Source: Calvatia gigantea | Lineage: Eukaryota > Basidiomycota > Agaricomycetes > Agaricales > Lycoperdaceae | NCBI GenBank assembly: GCA_025093985.1 | Contig: JACAAK010000004.1 | Coordinates: forward strand, 1,054,001 to 1,118,000 | Reading direction: 5' to 3' | Length of the DNA stretch: 64,000 nt | Shown: positions 45,133-56,703 of the stretch, in pieces | Layout of the letters: every line of letters starts with the position of its first letter | Position numbering within the stretch: position 1 is the first letter of the stretch | The notes under the pieces: model-generated | Told to the model about the DNA's origin: nothing | Seen by the model: only the letters and a program-made list of their open reading frames with translations | The model's database searches: none | Translations under genes and position numbers: made by a program

Positions 45133-46116
45133 TCAGAAAGCTTTGTCAAAGTCACCATTGACTATGGCAGAGGCGAGGGCTTTCTTGGTGGCTCTGATGA
45201 GGTATTTTCCATCATTTGACTATACAAAGAAGACGGGCAAGTGGCTTCATCTGTCCTGGTGGATAGGGACTGGGATGCCGTTGAATAGGAAGTTGGTCAT
45301 GGTGGAGTTGTCCCAATAGCTCTTGACTATCATCCTCCAATAATGTTGATCCTTTTCTTGACCTGGTAACACAGTGCAGAACCTTGCAGGTGGGAGAAAA
45401 ACTGATACGAGTTGTGGTGGAGTGATGGTTTTTATGAAACGGCAGAGAGAGTTGACTTCTTCCTTCATGGAGACAGTAGTCTCTTTGTCCATAGGTGTGT
45501 TGGATTGGGTCAGTGGCATGGAGTTGATCGTACTGTGTAGTTCAGAGAGGGTACTATGAATCCTGTCAACAAGGGCATTGATCTCTGGATCCTCAGTGGT
45601 CTTGTCGCATCTGAGCAGGTTCATTGCTACGTTGGCAAGTTCTAGGAATATGTTAGCAATATTGAGGTGCTTGAATATCTCAAGTCCAAGGTTGATGCAG
45701 TTGTGGAGGCTATGGACATGGTCTTGTTTATTGGGTGTGAGTGTGGATTGGTCTAGGGCTCAGAAGATGGCAGGAATGTGCTGGTTGGTAGATGAGGATG
45801 CATTGGCAAATCCTGCATACATGTCGGCAAAGGTAATACATGTAGTAGTAAGGGCGATGTGTTGGTTGATGACTAATCGCTTGTTTTGGGCAGTGATGGT
45901 CTCTATTTCACTGTTGGTGGCATTGTTGACATCCTTTAGTAGGGATTCAAGAAGTCCCTGTGCTAGGGACAGTATAGTGGCAAGGTTATAGCAAGTGCCT
46001 TGGAGTGCAGGTACTTGGCTGTTGTCTGGTTCTGGGAGGGGAACAGAGGAGATTGTGGTTGGGTTGGGGTGGACAAGGGAGTGGATAGTGACACAGTTGG
46101 CTTGGAAGGAAGGCAT
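45133..46116 (-). pseudogene. Third ORF of Gypsy family 1, unrecognised
   Basis: From ATG at 46,116 one reading frame runs 327 codons to TGA at 45,133, interrupted by TGA at 45,760, TGA at 45,247 and a TAG shortly after. It begins MPSFQANCVTIHSLVHPNP and contains SLAQGLLESLLKDVNNATNS, TAQNKRLVINQHIAL, and toward the end HYWRMIVKSYWDN and TNFLFNGIPVPIH. I recognise no domain. It is not integrase or chromodomain and sits between pol and the 3' LTR. The plus-strand relative at 49.3-53.1 kb preserves its start (MPAFQTSHCNGKAIF at about 53,072). Confidence 0.7.
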
Positions 46117-46323
46117 GTCTGGTTAGTTTCTTTGGTTGGGAGATGATTTTTTGGTTTTTCTGCCCCTCTTTTTATGGGTATTCTCCAGATGCCTCTTTTG
46201 GTAATCTGCTATTGCATCTTGAGCATTTGTTAGGTTTGACTCCACTGTCCACATATCATCTTTGTTGTCATACCCCTTCTAGTGTACCAGGAATTGATAG
46301 CCCTGTCCTCGTTTTCGTCGTCT

Positions 46324-46930
46324 TCAGATCTCCTCTACCTTGTATTCTTCTTCATTGTTGATGATCACTGGCTCAGGTGCTGGTAGTTTCCATTGTCTTG
46401 GGAATGTTGCCTTCTGTACTGGGGTTAACAACTGCTTATTAAACACATCATGGATGGCCCATCCTTCTGGTAATGTGAGCCGGTATGCTACTTCTCCTAT
46501 CTTTTCCTTGATTTGAAAAGGGCCATACCTTTTCTGGCCTAGCTTCTTTGATGGTTGATTGGTATGGATATTTGCGTTTTCTAGCCATACTTCATTGCTG
46601 ATTTGATATTGCATTGTGTGCAACTTGCTGTTGTTGTGTGTCTGTTTCATCTTTTCTTGATATAATCATAGTGCTGCTGCAGAGTTCTCTCTTGCATTCC
46701 ATAGTTGTTTCAGGAATTCAGTGCTACTGGGATTGTTTGTTACTCTGTGGTCTTTCCCTTTCCAGGGGTGTCATCCATAATTGAGATAGAATGGTGTTTC
46801 CTGTGTTCCACTGTACCTTTTGTCATTGTACTGGAACTCAGCCATGGGTAGCCAATTCACCCAGTTGTTTTGTTCATAGTTGTAGTATAGGTGTTATAGT
46901 GAGATCAGCTTTGTCCTTCACTGACCCAGT
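46324..46930 (-). pseudogene. Gypsy integrase C-terminal region
   Basis: Minus strand reads NNWVNWLPMAEFQYND and GTQETPFYLNYG near 46,870-46,770, an LWNARENSAAAL segment, then in ORF 46,650-46,324 QISNEVWLENANIHTN, KRYGPFQIKEKIGEVAYRLTLP and VIINNEEEYKVEEI. This is the end of Ty3-type integrase leading to the chromodomain linker. At least one stop lies inside (after LNYG). Confidence 0.8.
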
Positions 46931-47810
46931 ATCTATCTGCAGATGATACCAAAGGGGACTCCTTCTCGAAGGCTTATCGGCTAAATATAGTTACCTACAA
47001 TGTAACTATAAATAACCTTATGTCCTACGATCAGAGGTCTTGAACCTTCAATTAATAACTCCTATGCTGTCTTATGACGTAAAGCTTAGTTGCTGAGAAG
47101 AGGTTCTTAAGTTCAGATTATAAGATGAGGATGATAAGAGTTATAGATTGAGTCTCCACCTAACCAAGTAGAAACGATGGGGTTTACTGGTCAAGTTGAG
47201 GGGTTTATATACTACAATGGTGTACTACTGTATTGTACTGTATTGGTATGTTACTTGTCTATATATGGTATATAAAAGTGGTATGACTTCAAAGTGGTAT
47301 GACTTTGAAGTATTATATAAGTTCCTATATTAGTAGAACAATGGAGTTCTAATTATAACCTATTAAGTCTAGGTATGTTCTAGGTGCTTCTAGGTAGATA
47401 CTAAGTATAGAGTACATCTAGATCATTCTAGTCTTAGTCTAGATTGTTACTAGACTTTTGTCGTAGTTCTAGATCGTATTAAGTATTAGAATAATACTTA
47501 ATCCTTTACTATTATCTTATAGTATAGATTACTCTAAGATATATAGTTGTCTTTCAAGTAACTATATGAGTTGTAGCATAGTCTCTTTATGACTGATTCT
47601 ATAACTTGATCTTGTTGTACTGTTAACTTCAAGACTTCCGATGTATGTCTTTATATTATACAAGTCTTAAGAGACGTTGTATAAATCATTGTATAATCAA
47701 TGTACAATATTGATTATCACATTACTGATTATGATGTCATAGATTACATCATCATTCTTGACGTTAATAATGTCATAAATATTGATATTCATAACAATAG
47801 GTGAAGGTAT
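46931..47810. other. AT-rich foreign block inside the Gypsy element
   Basis: Very AT-rich, with many tat/tag words and no ORF; it replaces the reverse transcriptase region. It is bounded near tgataccaaaggggactcc (46,949) and gaaggtatgtatcc (47,804), which could be weak LTR-like termini. Could be a solo LTR or a noncoding element. Confidence 0.4.
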
Positions 47811-48069
47811 GTATCCTTCTGTTCTCCTGGACTAGTTTTTTCCACTGCTCAGATTTGTACTTTCTTTGGTGCAGTGCAAACTTTGGCAATGTGGCCTGTT
47901 ACAACTGTGGTCCCTTGGGCTTCTTGCAGTCCTTGGCAATGTGGCTGAAAATACCACAATTGTAGCATTTTGGTTCTCCTTTTGCATTGAAGATGTGACA
48001 CCTGCTGCCTATCTCCATTAGTTCTCCCATTCCTCCATAGGTTGTCCCAGTGTTGGTTTTCTTATCTCC

Positions 48070-48918
48070 TCAGTATTCTGATGCTTCGTACCCCTGTTCT
48101 ATAGTGAGAATGGCTTCTGTCCACTCTGCATAGGTATCTGGCCTGGCGCTAGGTGGGTAGCCTGTGATGGTGTGGATGATGTCCTGCCTGGCATTCTTTT
48201 TGAGCAGGAACATTGCGTGTTTGTTGTCTGTTTTTGCCTTGCTCTTTAGGACTTGGAATTCAATTAGGTAGTCGGCAGTGTTCTTGTTTCCTTGTTTAAA
48301 CTTCTCAATTTGCCATTCTGCTTTGCTGTTTGAAGCATTGTTGGAGAAGGTCTTCCTAAAATCCTTAAAAAATGCCTTCCAGTCTACTGAATCTTCTCTG
48401 TCTAAGATTTGTGGGGCCTTCATGGCTGTATAGGCTCCTGCTGTTCCTCTTTTCAGCCTGGCTAAGACTGCTATAGCCTTGTCATCTGCTGAGACTATTT
48501 TATTGAATTTCATGAAAAGTGTCATTGCTCTCCACCAATCATCAAATTTGGTGTGGGTGCTGTCAAAAAACCCCAGGTCCAGCACTAAGCCTTTCCCACT
48601 GGGCATTGTTGCAGGTACTACTGCATTGTCAGTCATATCAGAGCCAGTTTCTGATTCTGTTTCATCTGAGCTTGATTCATCTGATTTCTCCTGTTCTGGG
48701 TTCTCCTGATGGGTTAACTCTTCCTCTGCTAGGTCGAGTTTGTTTAGAAGTTCTGATAGCACTTCTTCTGCTGGGTTTGCTCTGGGTTCATTGTGTGTTC
48801 CTCTAGTTGGTTCCTCAGGTATTTTAGGGTTCCCTGTTTCTTCTTCATCTGATGTTTCAGATTCGTTGTCAGTGACTTCAAGATTCAGTTCTCTATATTT
48901 GTCTGGGTTCGAGCTCAT
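48070..48918 (-). CDS. Gypsy family-1 Gag
   Basis: Continuous 282-codon ORF. The acidic N-terminal third (EVTDNESETSDEEETGNP) is followed by the retrotransposon-gag core (FDDWWRAMTLFMKFNK, LARLKRGTAGAY, DWKAFFKDFRKTF, KFKQGNKNTADYLIEFQVLK). The zinc knuckle follows in the next segment toward 47,900. It packages element RNA into particles by family. Its open frame contrasts with the decayed pol. Confidence 0.85.
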   Translation of the reverse strand: MSSNPDKYRELNLEVTDNESETSDEEETGNPKIPEEPTRGTHNEPRANPAEEVLSELLNKLDLAEEELTHQENPEQEKSDESSSDETESETGSDMTDNAVVPATMPSGKGLVLDLGFFDSTHTKFDDWWRAMTLFMKFNKIVSADDKAIAVLARLKRGTAGAYTAMKAPQILDREDSVDWKAFFKDFRKTFSNNASNSKAEWQIEKFKQGNKNTADYLIEFQVLKSKAKTDNKHAMFLLKKNARQDIIHTITGYPPSARPDTYAEWTEAILTIEQGYEASEY

Positions 48919-49001
48919 ATACTAGCTCCTGGGTTATCTTGTTTTGTTCAGGCCTGTTTCAGCCTATTCCTTGCAAGGTGAAGTGGGGATGCTTAACCAA
49001 A

Positions 49002-49306
49002 TGTTATGACCTTAGTCTATTAGGACCTCAGGTTACAGCTTAGGCTAAGTCTTGAGGGTGAGTAAGGGGAGAGAACAAGAGTGGTTAAGTGTACCAAATA
49101 CAGTGGATGTATGTACACTTAAATACAGGGAGCCATCCAGTTGAATGGATGGGGCAACTATATGAAACGTCCAATCAGGTTAGCATAGTAGTTAACACAA
49201 GTCATAGATGGAGATCACTTGACAGGAATAGATGAAACAGATATGCTAACAGTACAGAAATGCAGACAAGGATGGAGTATGATTTGATCAGTAGAAAACC
49301 ATAATA
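49002..49306 (-). repeat. Gypsy family-1 LTR (5' LTR of the minus-strand element)
   Basis: 305 bp, on + TGTTATGACC...CCATAATA. Near-identical to 63,637-63,941; both end CATAATA, whereas the copy at 44,799 ends CATAACA. Confidence 0.85.
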
Positions 49307-52300
49307 GGAGAACCCATGGAGATAGGAAGCAGATGCCACATCTTTAATGACAAAGGAGAACTGAAATGCTACAACTGCAGCATTTTTGGCCACATTGCCA
49401 AGAATTGCAAGAAGCCCAAGGGGTTGACATGCTACAACTGCAGAAAAACTGGCCATATAACCAAAACCTGCACTACACCCAAGAAAATGCAAGTCTGAGG
49501 AGTGGAAGAAGTTGAAACAAAAGAGAAGAAGGATTTCTCCAAGAGCTCTGAGTAGGCACTACCTCAAGAGTCAAGAAGCTTGTATCTAGAATATCAGACA
49601 AATTCTACATGATTCCTCAGAAACAAAAGTACAAACTGAACCTAAAAGGAAAAATACAAATGGCAAAAAAAGAAATTACAGTGAACACAATTGTAGACTC
49701 AGGGTACACTACCAGCAGTATCAGCAAAAAACTGGTCAACAAAGAAAAAATCCCTACCTGGAAACTAGGACAACAAATTCTAGTACTAAACATAGATGGA
49801 ATGCCAAACCAAGGAGGAAAAATAACAGAAACAGCTATTATTGACATGGAGATCCAAGGACAAAGAAAAAATTGAAGCCTTAGTCATGCAATTACAAGAC
49901 TGAGCAGAGATCTTTCTAGGACATGACTGGCTAGTCAAACACAATCCAGAAGTAGATTGGAATAATAGAGAAATCAAATTCACTTGATGTCCACCAGACT
50001 GCCAGTTTCCACACCAAAACATCTGCATTATAGACCAAATATAAAGTATGACCACCACAAAAGACTTATGGGAAGAAGAAGATGAGTTAGACCCAACCAA
50101 ACTGGAAAACCTGCCCAACTATGTACAGCCATTCATGTACTTGTTCAATAAAATGACATTTGACAAGCTTCCAGAACGAACCAAATAGAACCACAAAATA
50201 ATCCTAACAGAGAATGCCCCAAAAGAAATAAGTGCCAGAATGTACAACATGATGGTAAAAGAACAAGATATCAAAGCTTTCATCAGAGAAAACCTTGAAT
50301 CAGGATGAATAAGGCCATCAAAATCCCCATATGCAGTGCCAACCTTCTTCATCCCCAAGAAAGACAGTTCTAAAAGGCTAATTCAAGACTACAGATGACT
50401 AAACAGCATAGTAATCAAAGACAAAACCCTACTACCAAGAATTGGTGAGGTAATCGACAAGCTGGGCAAAGCAAAATACTTCAACAAACTGGACATCATC
50501 TAGGAATATAACAACGTCAGAATCAAAGAAGGTAATGAATGGAAAGCCGCATTTCTTACCAATGAAGGACTCTTTGAACCAACAGTCATGTATTTTGGCC
50601 TCAGTAACTTGCTGGGGACCTTTTCCCAAATGATGACAAGCATCTTCCATAATCTTCTACAGAATAGAGACATTGTGAATTATATGAACGACTTTGCAAT
50701 CCTAGGTGACACAAAAGAACAACTAAAGGAATGAACAGTACAGTTTCTAAAGCAAGCAAACCAATACAACCTATGTTTTAAATAAACCAAGTGCATATTC
50801 AATGCTGAAGAAATCCCAATGCTAGGAGTCAAAGTAGGATATGGATAAATTGAGATAGAAGAAGAAAAAGTCAAATTGGTATGGGATTGGCCCAAATCAA
50901 AAAGCACCAAAGGAGTAGAAAGATTCCTAGGATTTGTCAATTACTACTGACACTTTATCAGAAACTTCAGCAAAATCATAGGACCACTAAACAAGTTCAA
51001 AGGGGCAACCACATGGGAATGGAACCAAGAACATCAAACTGCATTTGATGAATTAAAGAAGTGCATCACCAAAGAACCAGTCCTAATGCTGCCACAAAGA
51101 CAAGGCCAATTCTGAGTAGAAGTTGATGCTTCAGACTACACATTAGGAGGTATGTTATTGCAACTACAAGAAGACAAATGGCACCCAATTGTCTTCACTT
51201 CACAGACACTGTCACTAGCTGAACGCAACTATAAAATCTATGACAAGGAACTACTAGCCATTGTCCATGTCCTGAAGAAATGGAGACATTACCTACTAAA
51301 TCCTGAAGAAAAATTCAAAATATGGATGGACCATGAAAACCTCAAGTATTACCAGGAGCCACAAAAGCTAAATGGGTGACAGGCCCAATGGTATCTGCAG
51401 CTACAAGATTATGATTTCATGCTGTAACATATACCAGGAAAGACAAACACAAAAGCCAACCTATTGTCCTGAGTCTACCAAATGCTGGAAGAACCAGAAG
51501 ACAAACTAGTAACCATGATATGGGAGAGCTGGCTACAAACCAAGAACACCAATGATACAGTTCTATTATGAGCTAAACTATTCATTGAACCAACATTTTT
51601 AGAAAAAATACAAAAGAATCCCTGATGTAAAACAGCAGTCCTCACAGAGCTACAGAAGGGAGAATTGGAACTCACCAAGCATGAAGGAATAGTCTACAAG
51701 CAAAACAGTGCATACATGCCACCAGATCAAAAGCTATGAGAAGAAATTCTACAGCAGTACTATGACGTCCCAGATACAGGACACTCTGGACAGCACAGAA
51801 TGATGGAGCTAATCAGCTGTGACTACTGGTGGCCAACTATATGAAAAGATATAAAAAGATACATCCAGGGATGTCAAGCTTGCCAGAGAAACAAGACAAG
51901 GATAACACTTCTCAAATTGCCACTATACCCTCTTCCAACACCAAATGGGCCTTGGGAAGAAATTAGCATTGATATGATCAGACCCTTACCAGAATCAAAA
52001 GGAAAGGACATAATACTAGTTATTGTTGATTGTTTCACAAAAATAATATGACTCATAGTGACAACAATGGACGTTTCATCCAAAGATATTGCATGAGTTT
52101 ATCAAGATGAAATATAGAAGCTATACAGACTACTGAGGAAAGTGCTCAATGACCAAGGGCCTCAATTTGCATCAGAATTCACCAAAGAACTATTCAAAGG
52201 ACTCAGAATAGAACACAATCTATCAACGGTATATTACTCCCAGACAGATGGGCAGACAGAACACATTAACAGAGAAGTGGAAACCTACATTCACCTATAT

Positions 52301-53110
52301 TGCAACTATAACCAGGACGACTGGGCAGAATGGCTCCCAATGGCAGAATTCCACTACAACAACAAGTAGCACAGAAGAACACAGGAAATGCCATTTTTCC
52401 AAACTATGGAAGACACCCATGGAAGGGCAAAAATGACCAATCAACAAACAACCCTATAGCAACAGAATTTCTGAAACAGCTCCAAGCTGCCCAGGACAAC
52501 ACCTCATCAGCACTATACTCATACCAAGAAAAAATGAAACAACAACATGACTGCGGTAGACTCCATACCAAGACATACCAAATTGGCAATAAAGTGTGGC
52601 TTGAGAACACAAACATCCACACTAATCAAACATCAAAGAAACTAGGCTAAAAACAGTATGGCCCCTTCCATATTAAGGAAAAAATAGGAGAAGTGGTATA
52701 CTAGCTAGACCTACCAGAAGGATGGGCCATCCATAACATCTTCAACAAACAGCTTCTGACACCAGCACATGAGACAGAGTTCCCAAGTTAGAAACAACCA
52801 CCAGCACCCAACCTGGTGATTATCAATAATAAAGAAGAATATGAAGTGGATGAGATCCAAGGACAATGAAAATGTGGAAGGGGATATCAATTCCTGGTAC
52901 ATTGGAAAGGGTATAGCAATGAAGAAGATATATGGACAATGGAATCCAACCTGAGAAATGCAAGAGAGGCCATACAGGACTACCTAAAAAAGCATCCAGA
53001 GGATACCATAAAAAGGGGGGTAGAAAGTCAAAAAATGCATCCAACAAACCAACCAGCAAATAAGCCTACTAGACATGCCTGCCTTCCAAACCAGCCACTG
53101 TAATGGCAAA
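49307..53110 (+). mobile_element. Ty3/Gypsy family-1 element (plus), starts mid-gag, decayed
   Basis: Plus strand, interrupted by many stops, in the canonical order. Two zinc knuckles: CYNCSIFGHIAKNC and CYNCRKTGHITKTC, 49,367-49,480. Protease: TIVDSGYTTSSI at 49,690. Reverse transcriptase around 50,340-50,720, where the YMDD region has decayed to YMNDFAIL. RNase H: YKIYDKELLAIVHVLKKWRHYL at 51,150-51,379. Integrase zinc and core: LNDQGPQFASEFTKEL ... YYSQTDGQTEHINREVE at 52,142-52,369. A chromodomain (FLVHWKGYSNEEDIWTME) lies near 52,890. The third-ORF start is at 53,072 and similarity stops near 53,110. It abuts the LTR at 49,306 without its own LTR or gag start. Confidence 0.85.
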
Positions 53111-53949
53111 GCCATTTTCACACTTGAAAATTGCTAATCTAAGGCATACAAGCCTAATCTAATGATTACATCGAACCTTCCTGTAGTAGTACAACCTAAT
53201 CTGAGAGCCCAACAGTATAATAAAAGAGTACTCAATCACTGTAGAACACTATGGCCATTGATGATGGATAGCAGCAGCTACGGGATGACCACTGTGCTTA
53301 ATTAAAAGCAATTCTAACAGTGTACCATATGACTAGTCATGATGTCAGCCAGACCAGGCAGTAAAACCATTCTAATGCATCTATACAGAGCTATGGAACC
53401 CCTTCAATGAGCCTAGACTCGAGAAATAAGTCTGACACACTTAATCTAAAAGGATGATTGGTATGTTCATGAGAAAATGCCACTATTATTAGATTAATGA
53501 ACATCACTCAGCACTAATGACACATATGGATGCATGCATATACAATCCACGAGGACATGTAGGAGAACAGTTCACACAACATCTGAAATCTTAGATGTTT
53601 TACATATTTAGAGAAGAATGCAGACCCAAAGAACAGGTTAAAACACAACCCAGAACAAATGGATACCCAGAATCTGCCTGTATTTCCAATGTCTCACTAA
53701 TCTAATGGATTGTGGCTCTCTTGGCACATGATCTAATCTACTGGTTTGTACCTTGCTTGATAATACATTCCTAGTCATGTAATCATTATCTTGTCATAAC
53801 GAGCATCCAAATAATATATAAACCCCCTCTGAGGTGTCAGACATGGCAAGGAACCTACTAGCCATTACCTAGCCTTCAGAGCACAGTGAAAAGTGATCTA
53901 TTGTGCCTGAGCAAAGCAAAGTAATAAGTTCTCTCGAGATTAACTGGAT
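53111..53949. other. CpG-poor spacer with a repeat shared inversely with 59.2 kb
   Basis: Contains gaaccttcctgtagtagta and nearby gagagcccaaca (about 53,168-53,212), which recur on the opposite strand at about 59,232-59,277. Otherwise no coding potential; probably remains of another LTR family. Confidence 0.55.
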
Positions 53950-56703
53950 TAAGTGAATTGAGTCGAATCTGTGGGATTTTGGTAAATCGGTCAGCAGATC
54001 CATAGCGATATGGGCGAATGGTCTAGTAGATATCGGTGGTGGTATCGGTTGCAATGAAGGGTGGGAAGGATTTCGGTTAATTTTGAATTGTTGGCATTCG
54101 CTGCATCCTTTAACATAATTTCATACGAAGGTACTCATTCCTGGCCAATATACTTCAGCCTTGGCGAGGCGATAAGTTTCTTGTTCCCCAGGGTGTCCGA
54201 TTGAAGGGTGGTCGTGGTATCGTTGGATGACACGTCGGCGGAGTTCTATATCTTCTGGGATGATGATCTTTCCTTCGAATGTCATAAGATGTCCATATGG
54301 CCTGGGAATCACTCCGTATTTCGGATTTATTGCTTCTGGTGATTCTGATAGAAGTCGTTTCATGGCTTCCATGGTGATTTCGTCATATTTCGATGATTTT
54401 ATGATGTCATCCTGTAATTTCTGATCAACCATGGAGATGAACAGTTCGTCTGGTAATACAGTGATTTCCCTGAGGAATACTTCCTCGGGTAAGACAATAA
54501 TATTTTCATTGTCATTGTCATCATCTGGGGTGTGATCTGGTCGACGTGAGAGGGCATCGGCAGCAGGTATTTTGGTTCCTGGGACATGTTCAATTGCGAA
54601 GTCGAAGTGTGAGAGGAAACCAAGCCATCGAGCTTGTCTTCTGGAGATATTTTGGGGTTTTCTCCAGAAGGTGAGGTTCTTGTGATCAGTTCGTATGGTT
54701 ACACGATGTTGGGCTCCTTCTAAGTAATGTCGCCATTCTTCTAGTGCCGTGATTATGGCAAGGAGTTCCCTGTCATGTATTTCGTAGTTCCGTTGGGTAG
54801 GATTGAACGCTTTGGATAGGAAGGCTACTGGGTGGTAGTTTCCGTTCATGTCTTGCTGTGATAAGACTGCTCCTAAGGCATATTTTGAGGCATCGGTTTC
54901 GATAAAGAAGGGTCTTGTTTGGTCTGGCATCAGCAAAACGGGTTTCTTCATGAATTCGGATTTTAGTTGGTTGAAGGCTTCGTTTGCTTTGTGTTCCCAT
55001 TCAAATTTCTTTGTTTTGGATAGAAGAGCATTAAGCGGTCGAGAGATGTCGGCATAGCGATGTATGAATTTTCGGTAGAAGTTACAGAATCCCATGAATT
55101 TTCTGACATCGCGGGTAGTGCAGGGTAAGGGCCATTCTTCTATTCCACGGAGTTTGGTGTTGTCCATTTCGATCTTGTCGGGGGAGATTATCATACCGAG
55201 ATATTCTAGATGGGTTTTATCAAATTCGCATTTTTCTAGCTTCAGGTATAGATCGTTGTCTTTCAAGATCTGAAGTGCTTCCAAAGTAAGGCGATCCATT
55301 TCTTCCTGAGTTTTTGCGTAGATGAGGATGTCGTCCATATAGATTATAATTCCTCCTTTATCTAGCATTTTTGCGAATATGGTGTCCATCATCTTTTGGA
55401 AGGTGGCTGGGGAGTTGCACATTCCAAAGAACATGACGTTCGGTTCGTAAAGTCCAATTGGAGTTTTGAATGCGGCTTTCCATTGGTCTCCTTCTCGAAT
55501 ACGGATGTTGTTGTATCCGAGTCGGACGTCCATTTTTGTGAATAGTTTTGCTCCTTGAAGTTTGTCCATAATTGTTGTTATCATAGGAATAGGGTATGCG
55601 TTCTTCTTGGTATGTTTGTTTAGATAACGGTAATCTTGGCATGGCCGAAGTTTCCCGTCCTTCTTTCCTACGAAAAAGAAGGATGAGGCCATGGGAGATT
55701 CAGATTCTCGGATGTATCCTTTTCGGAGGTTTTCGTTTATGAACTTCTTGAGTTCTTCGGTTTCAAGGGGTGATAAGGGGTATGTTTTCCCTAGTTCTGG
55801 TTTAAAGGTATCCAAGAGTTCGATTTTATGGTCGTATGGTCTGGGAGGGGGGAATCGCTCGGATTTCTTCGTGTCGAAGAGTGAAGTGAATTTCTTGTAT
55901 TTCCTGGGAACTTTTGCATCGGTTTTTGGGGTTGATTTTTGTGCGAGACTTGTAGCTTGGGTGATTTTCGTATTGATTTCGAGTTCATGTGGAGTTTGAG
56001 TGATTTCGTAAAGTTCGTGTTCCAAATGGAATTCGTCGAAATCAATGTTTTCCAAGTAGAGTTTGAGTTCATCGATAGAGAGTTCAGGTTCTTCTGAATG
56101 GACGATCGCTTCAAAGACTTTTACAGCAAGTGGGTCAAAGTCTTCATCTAGGTAGGTGTAGCATTCAGTATCATTCATTCCATGGATATCTAAGGCGATT
56201 TCATTGATGGTGGTAGGTCCGTTTGTGGATTTTACGATTAAGGGTACGATGTTGTTGTTGTTTCGCCATTTGAACTCTTGAGTAGTCCAATTTATGTCTG
56301 GGTTCGTTTGTTGTAGCCATGGGTATCCTAGGATTAGATCTTTAGATCCTATTCCTGAGACGTAGGCTTCGAATTGGCATTGTTTTCCATCAATTAAAGC
56401 GTTCAATTCTACGCTTTCATAGATTGACCCATTTTCATTGGGAGTTCCGTCCGCATTGGATACTTTGATAGGATGTTTGATAGGGCGTGTTCGTAGTCCG
56501 TAGGTATTTGTAAAATTCGAGGAGATGAAGTTTCCTTGGGCTCCCGAGTCAATTAGAGCGGTGACTGGGATATTTCGTAGATGGTTCTGATTGAGTTTGA
56601 TAGGGAGGAAGATTGATGCTTTATTGTCCGAGGTAGGGAGTTTTATTAGATTGATTTGTGGGTCACCCAGCGATTCCTCTACAGGATCGTGTGACGCTTT
56701 CAA
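53950..56703 (-). mobile_element. Ty3/Gypsy family-2 pol polyprotein (younger, CpG-rich), truncated in integrase
   Basis: Minus ORF 56,703-54,121 is 860 codons; the frame is open upstream of the first counted codon too (ALRGFLKASHDP). Domains in order: retropepsin with ALIDSGAQGNF (about residue 50-60); reverse transcriptase with YPIPMITTIMDKL, FTKMDVRLGYNN and catalytic YMDD (about residues 340-500); RNase H with FIETDASKYALGAVLSQQ, EIHDRELLAI and TDHKNLTFW; integrase H2C2 start HDHPSIGHPGE. A TGA at 54,121 (where an Arg codon CGA would fit) is followed in frame by NYVKGCSECQQFK and PFAHIAMDLLTDLPKS, with the first integrase Asp. Similarity then ends near 53,950, so the DDE core, chromodomain and 3' LTR are missing. 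Confidence 0.88.

Larger units (their letters stand above)
45108..49001 (-). mobile_element. Ty3/Gypsy family-1 element (minus), internally rearranged
   Basis: Minus order: 5' LTR 49,306-49,002, probable primer-binding site right after it (ggttaagcatccccac), gag 48,918-48,070, zinc knuckle around 48,000-47,900, an AT-rich foreign block of about 0.9 kb (46.93-47.81 kb), integrase C-terminus plus chromodomain-proximal part 46,930-46,324, third ORF 46,116-45,133, 3' LTR 45,107-44,799. Protease, reverse transcriptase and RNase H are missing. CpG-poor. Confidence 0.82.

Noticed and set aside
48479..48925. Plus-strand ORFs opposite Gypsy gag (and the same at 63,111-63,560)
   Set aside because: Mirror ORFs of the gag coding sequence; duplicated because gag is duplicated.
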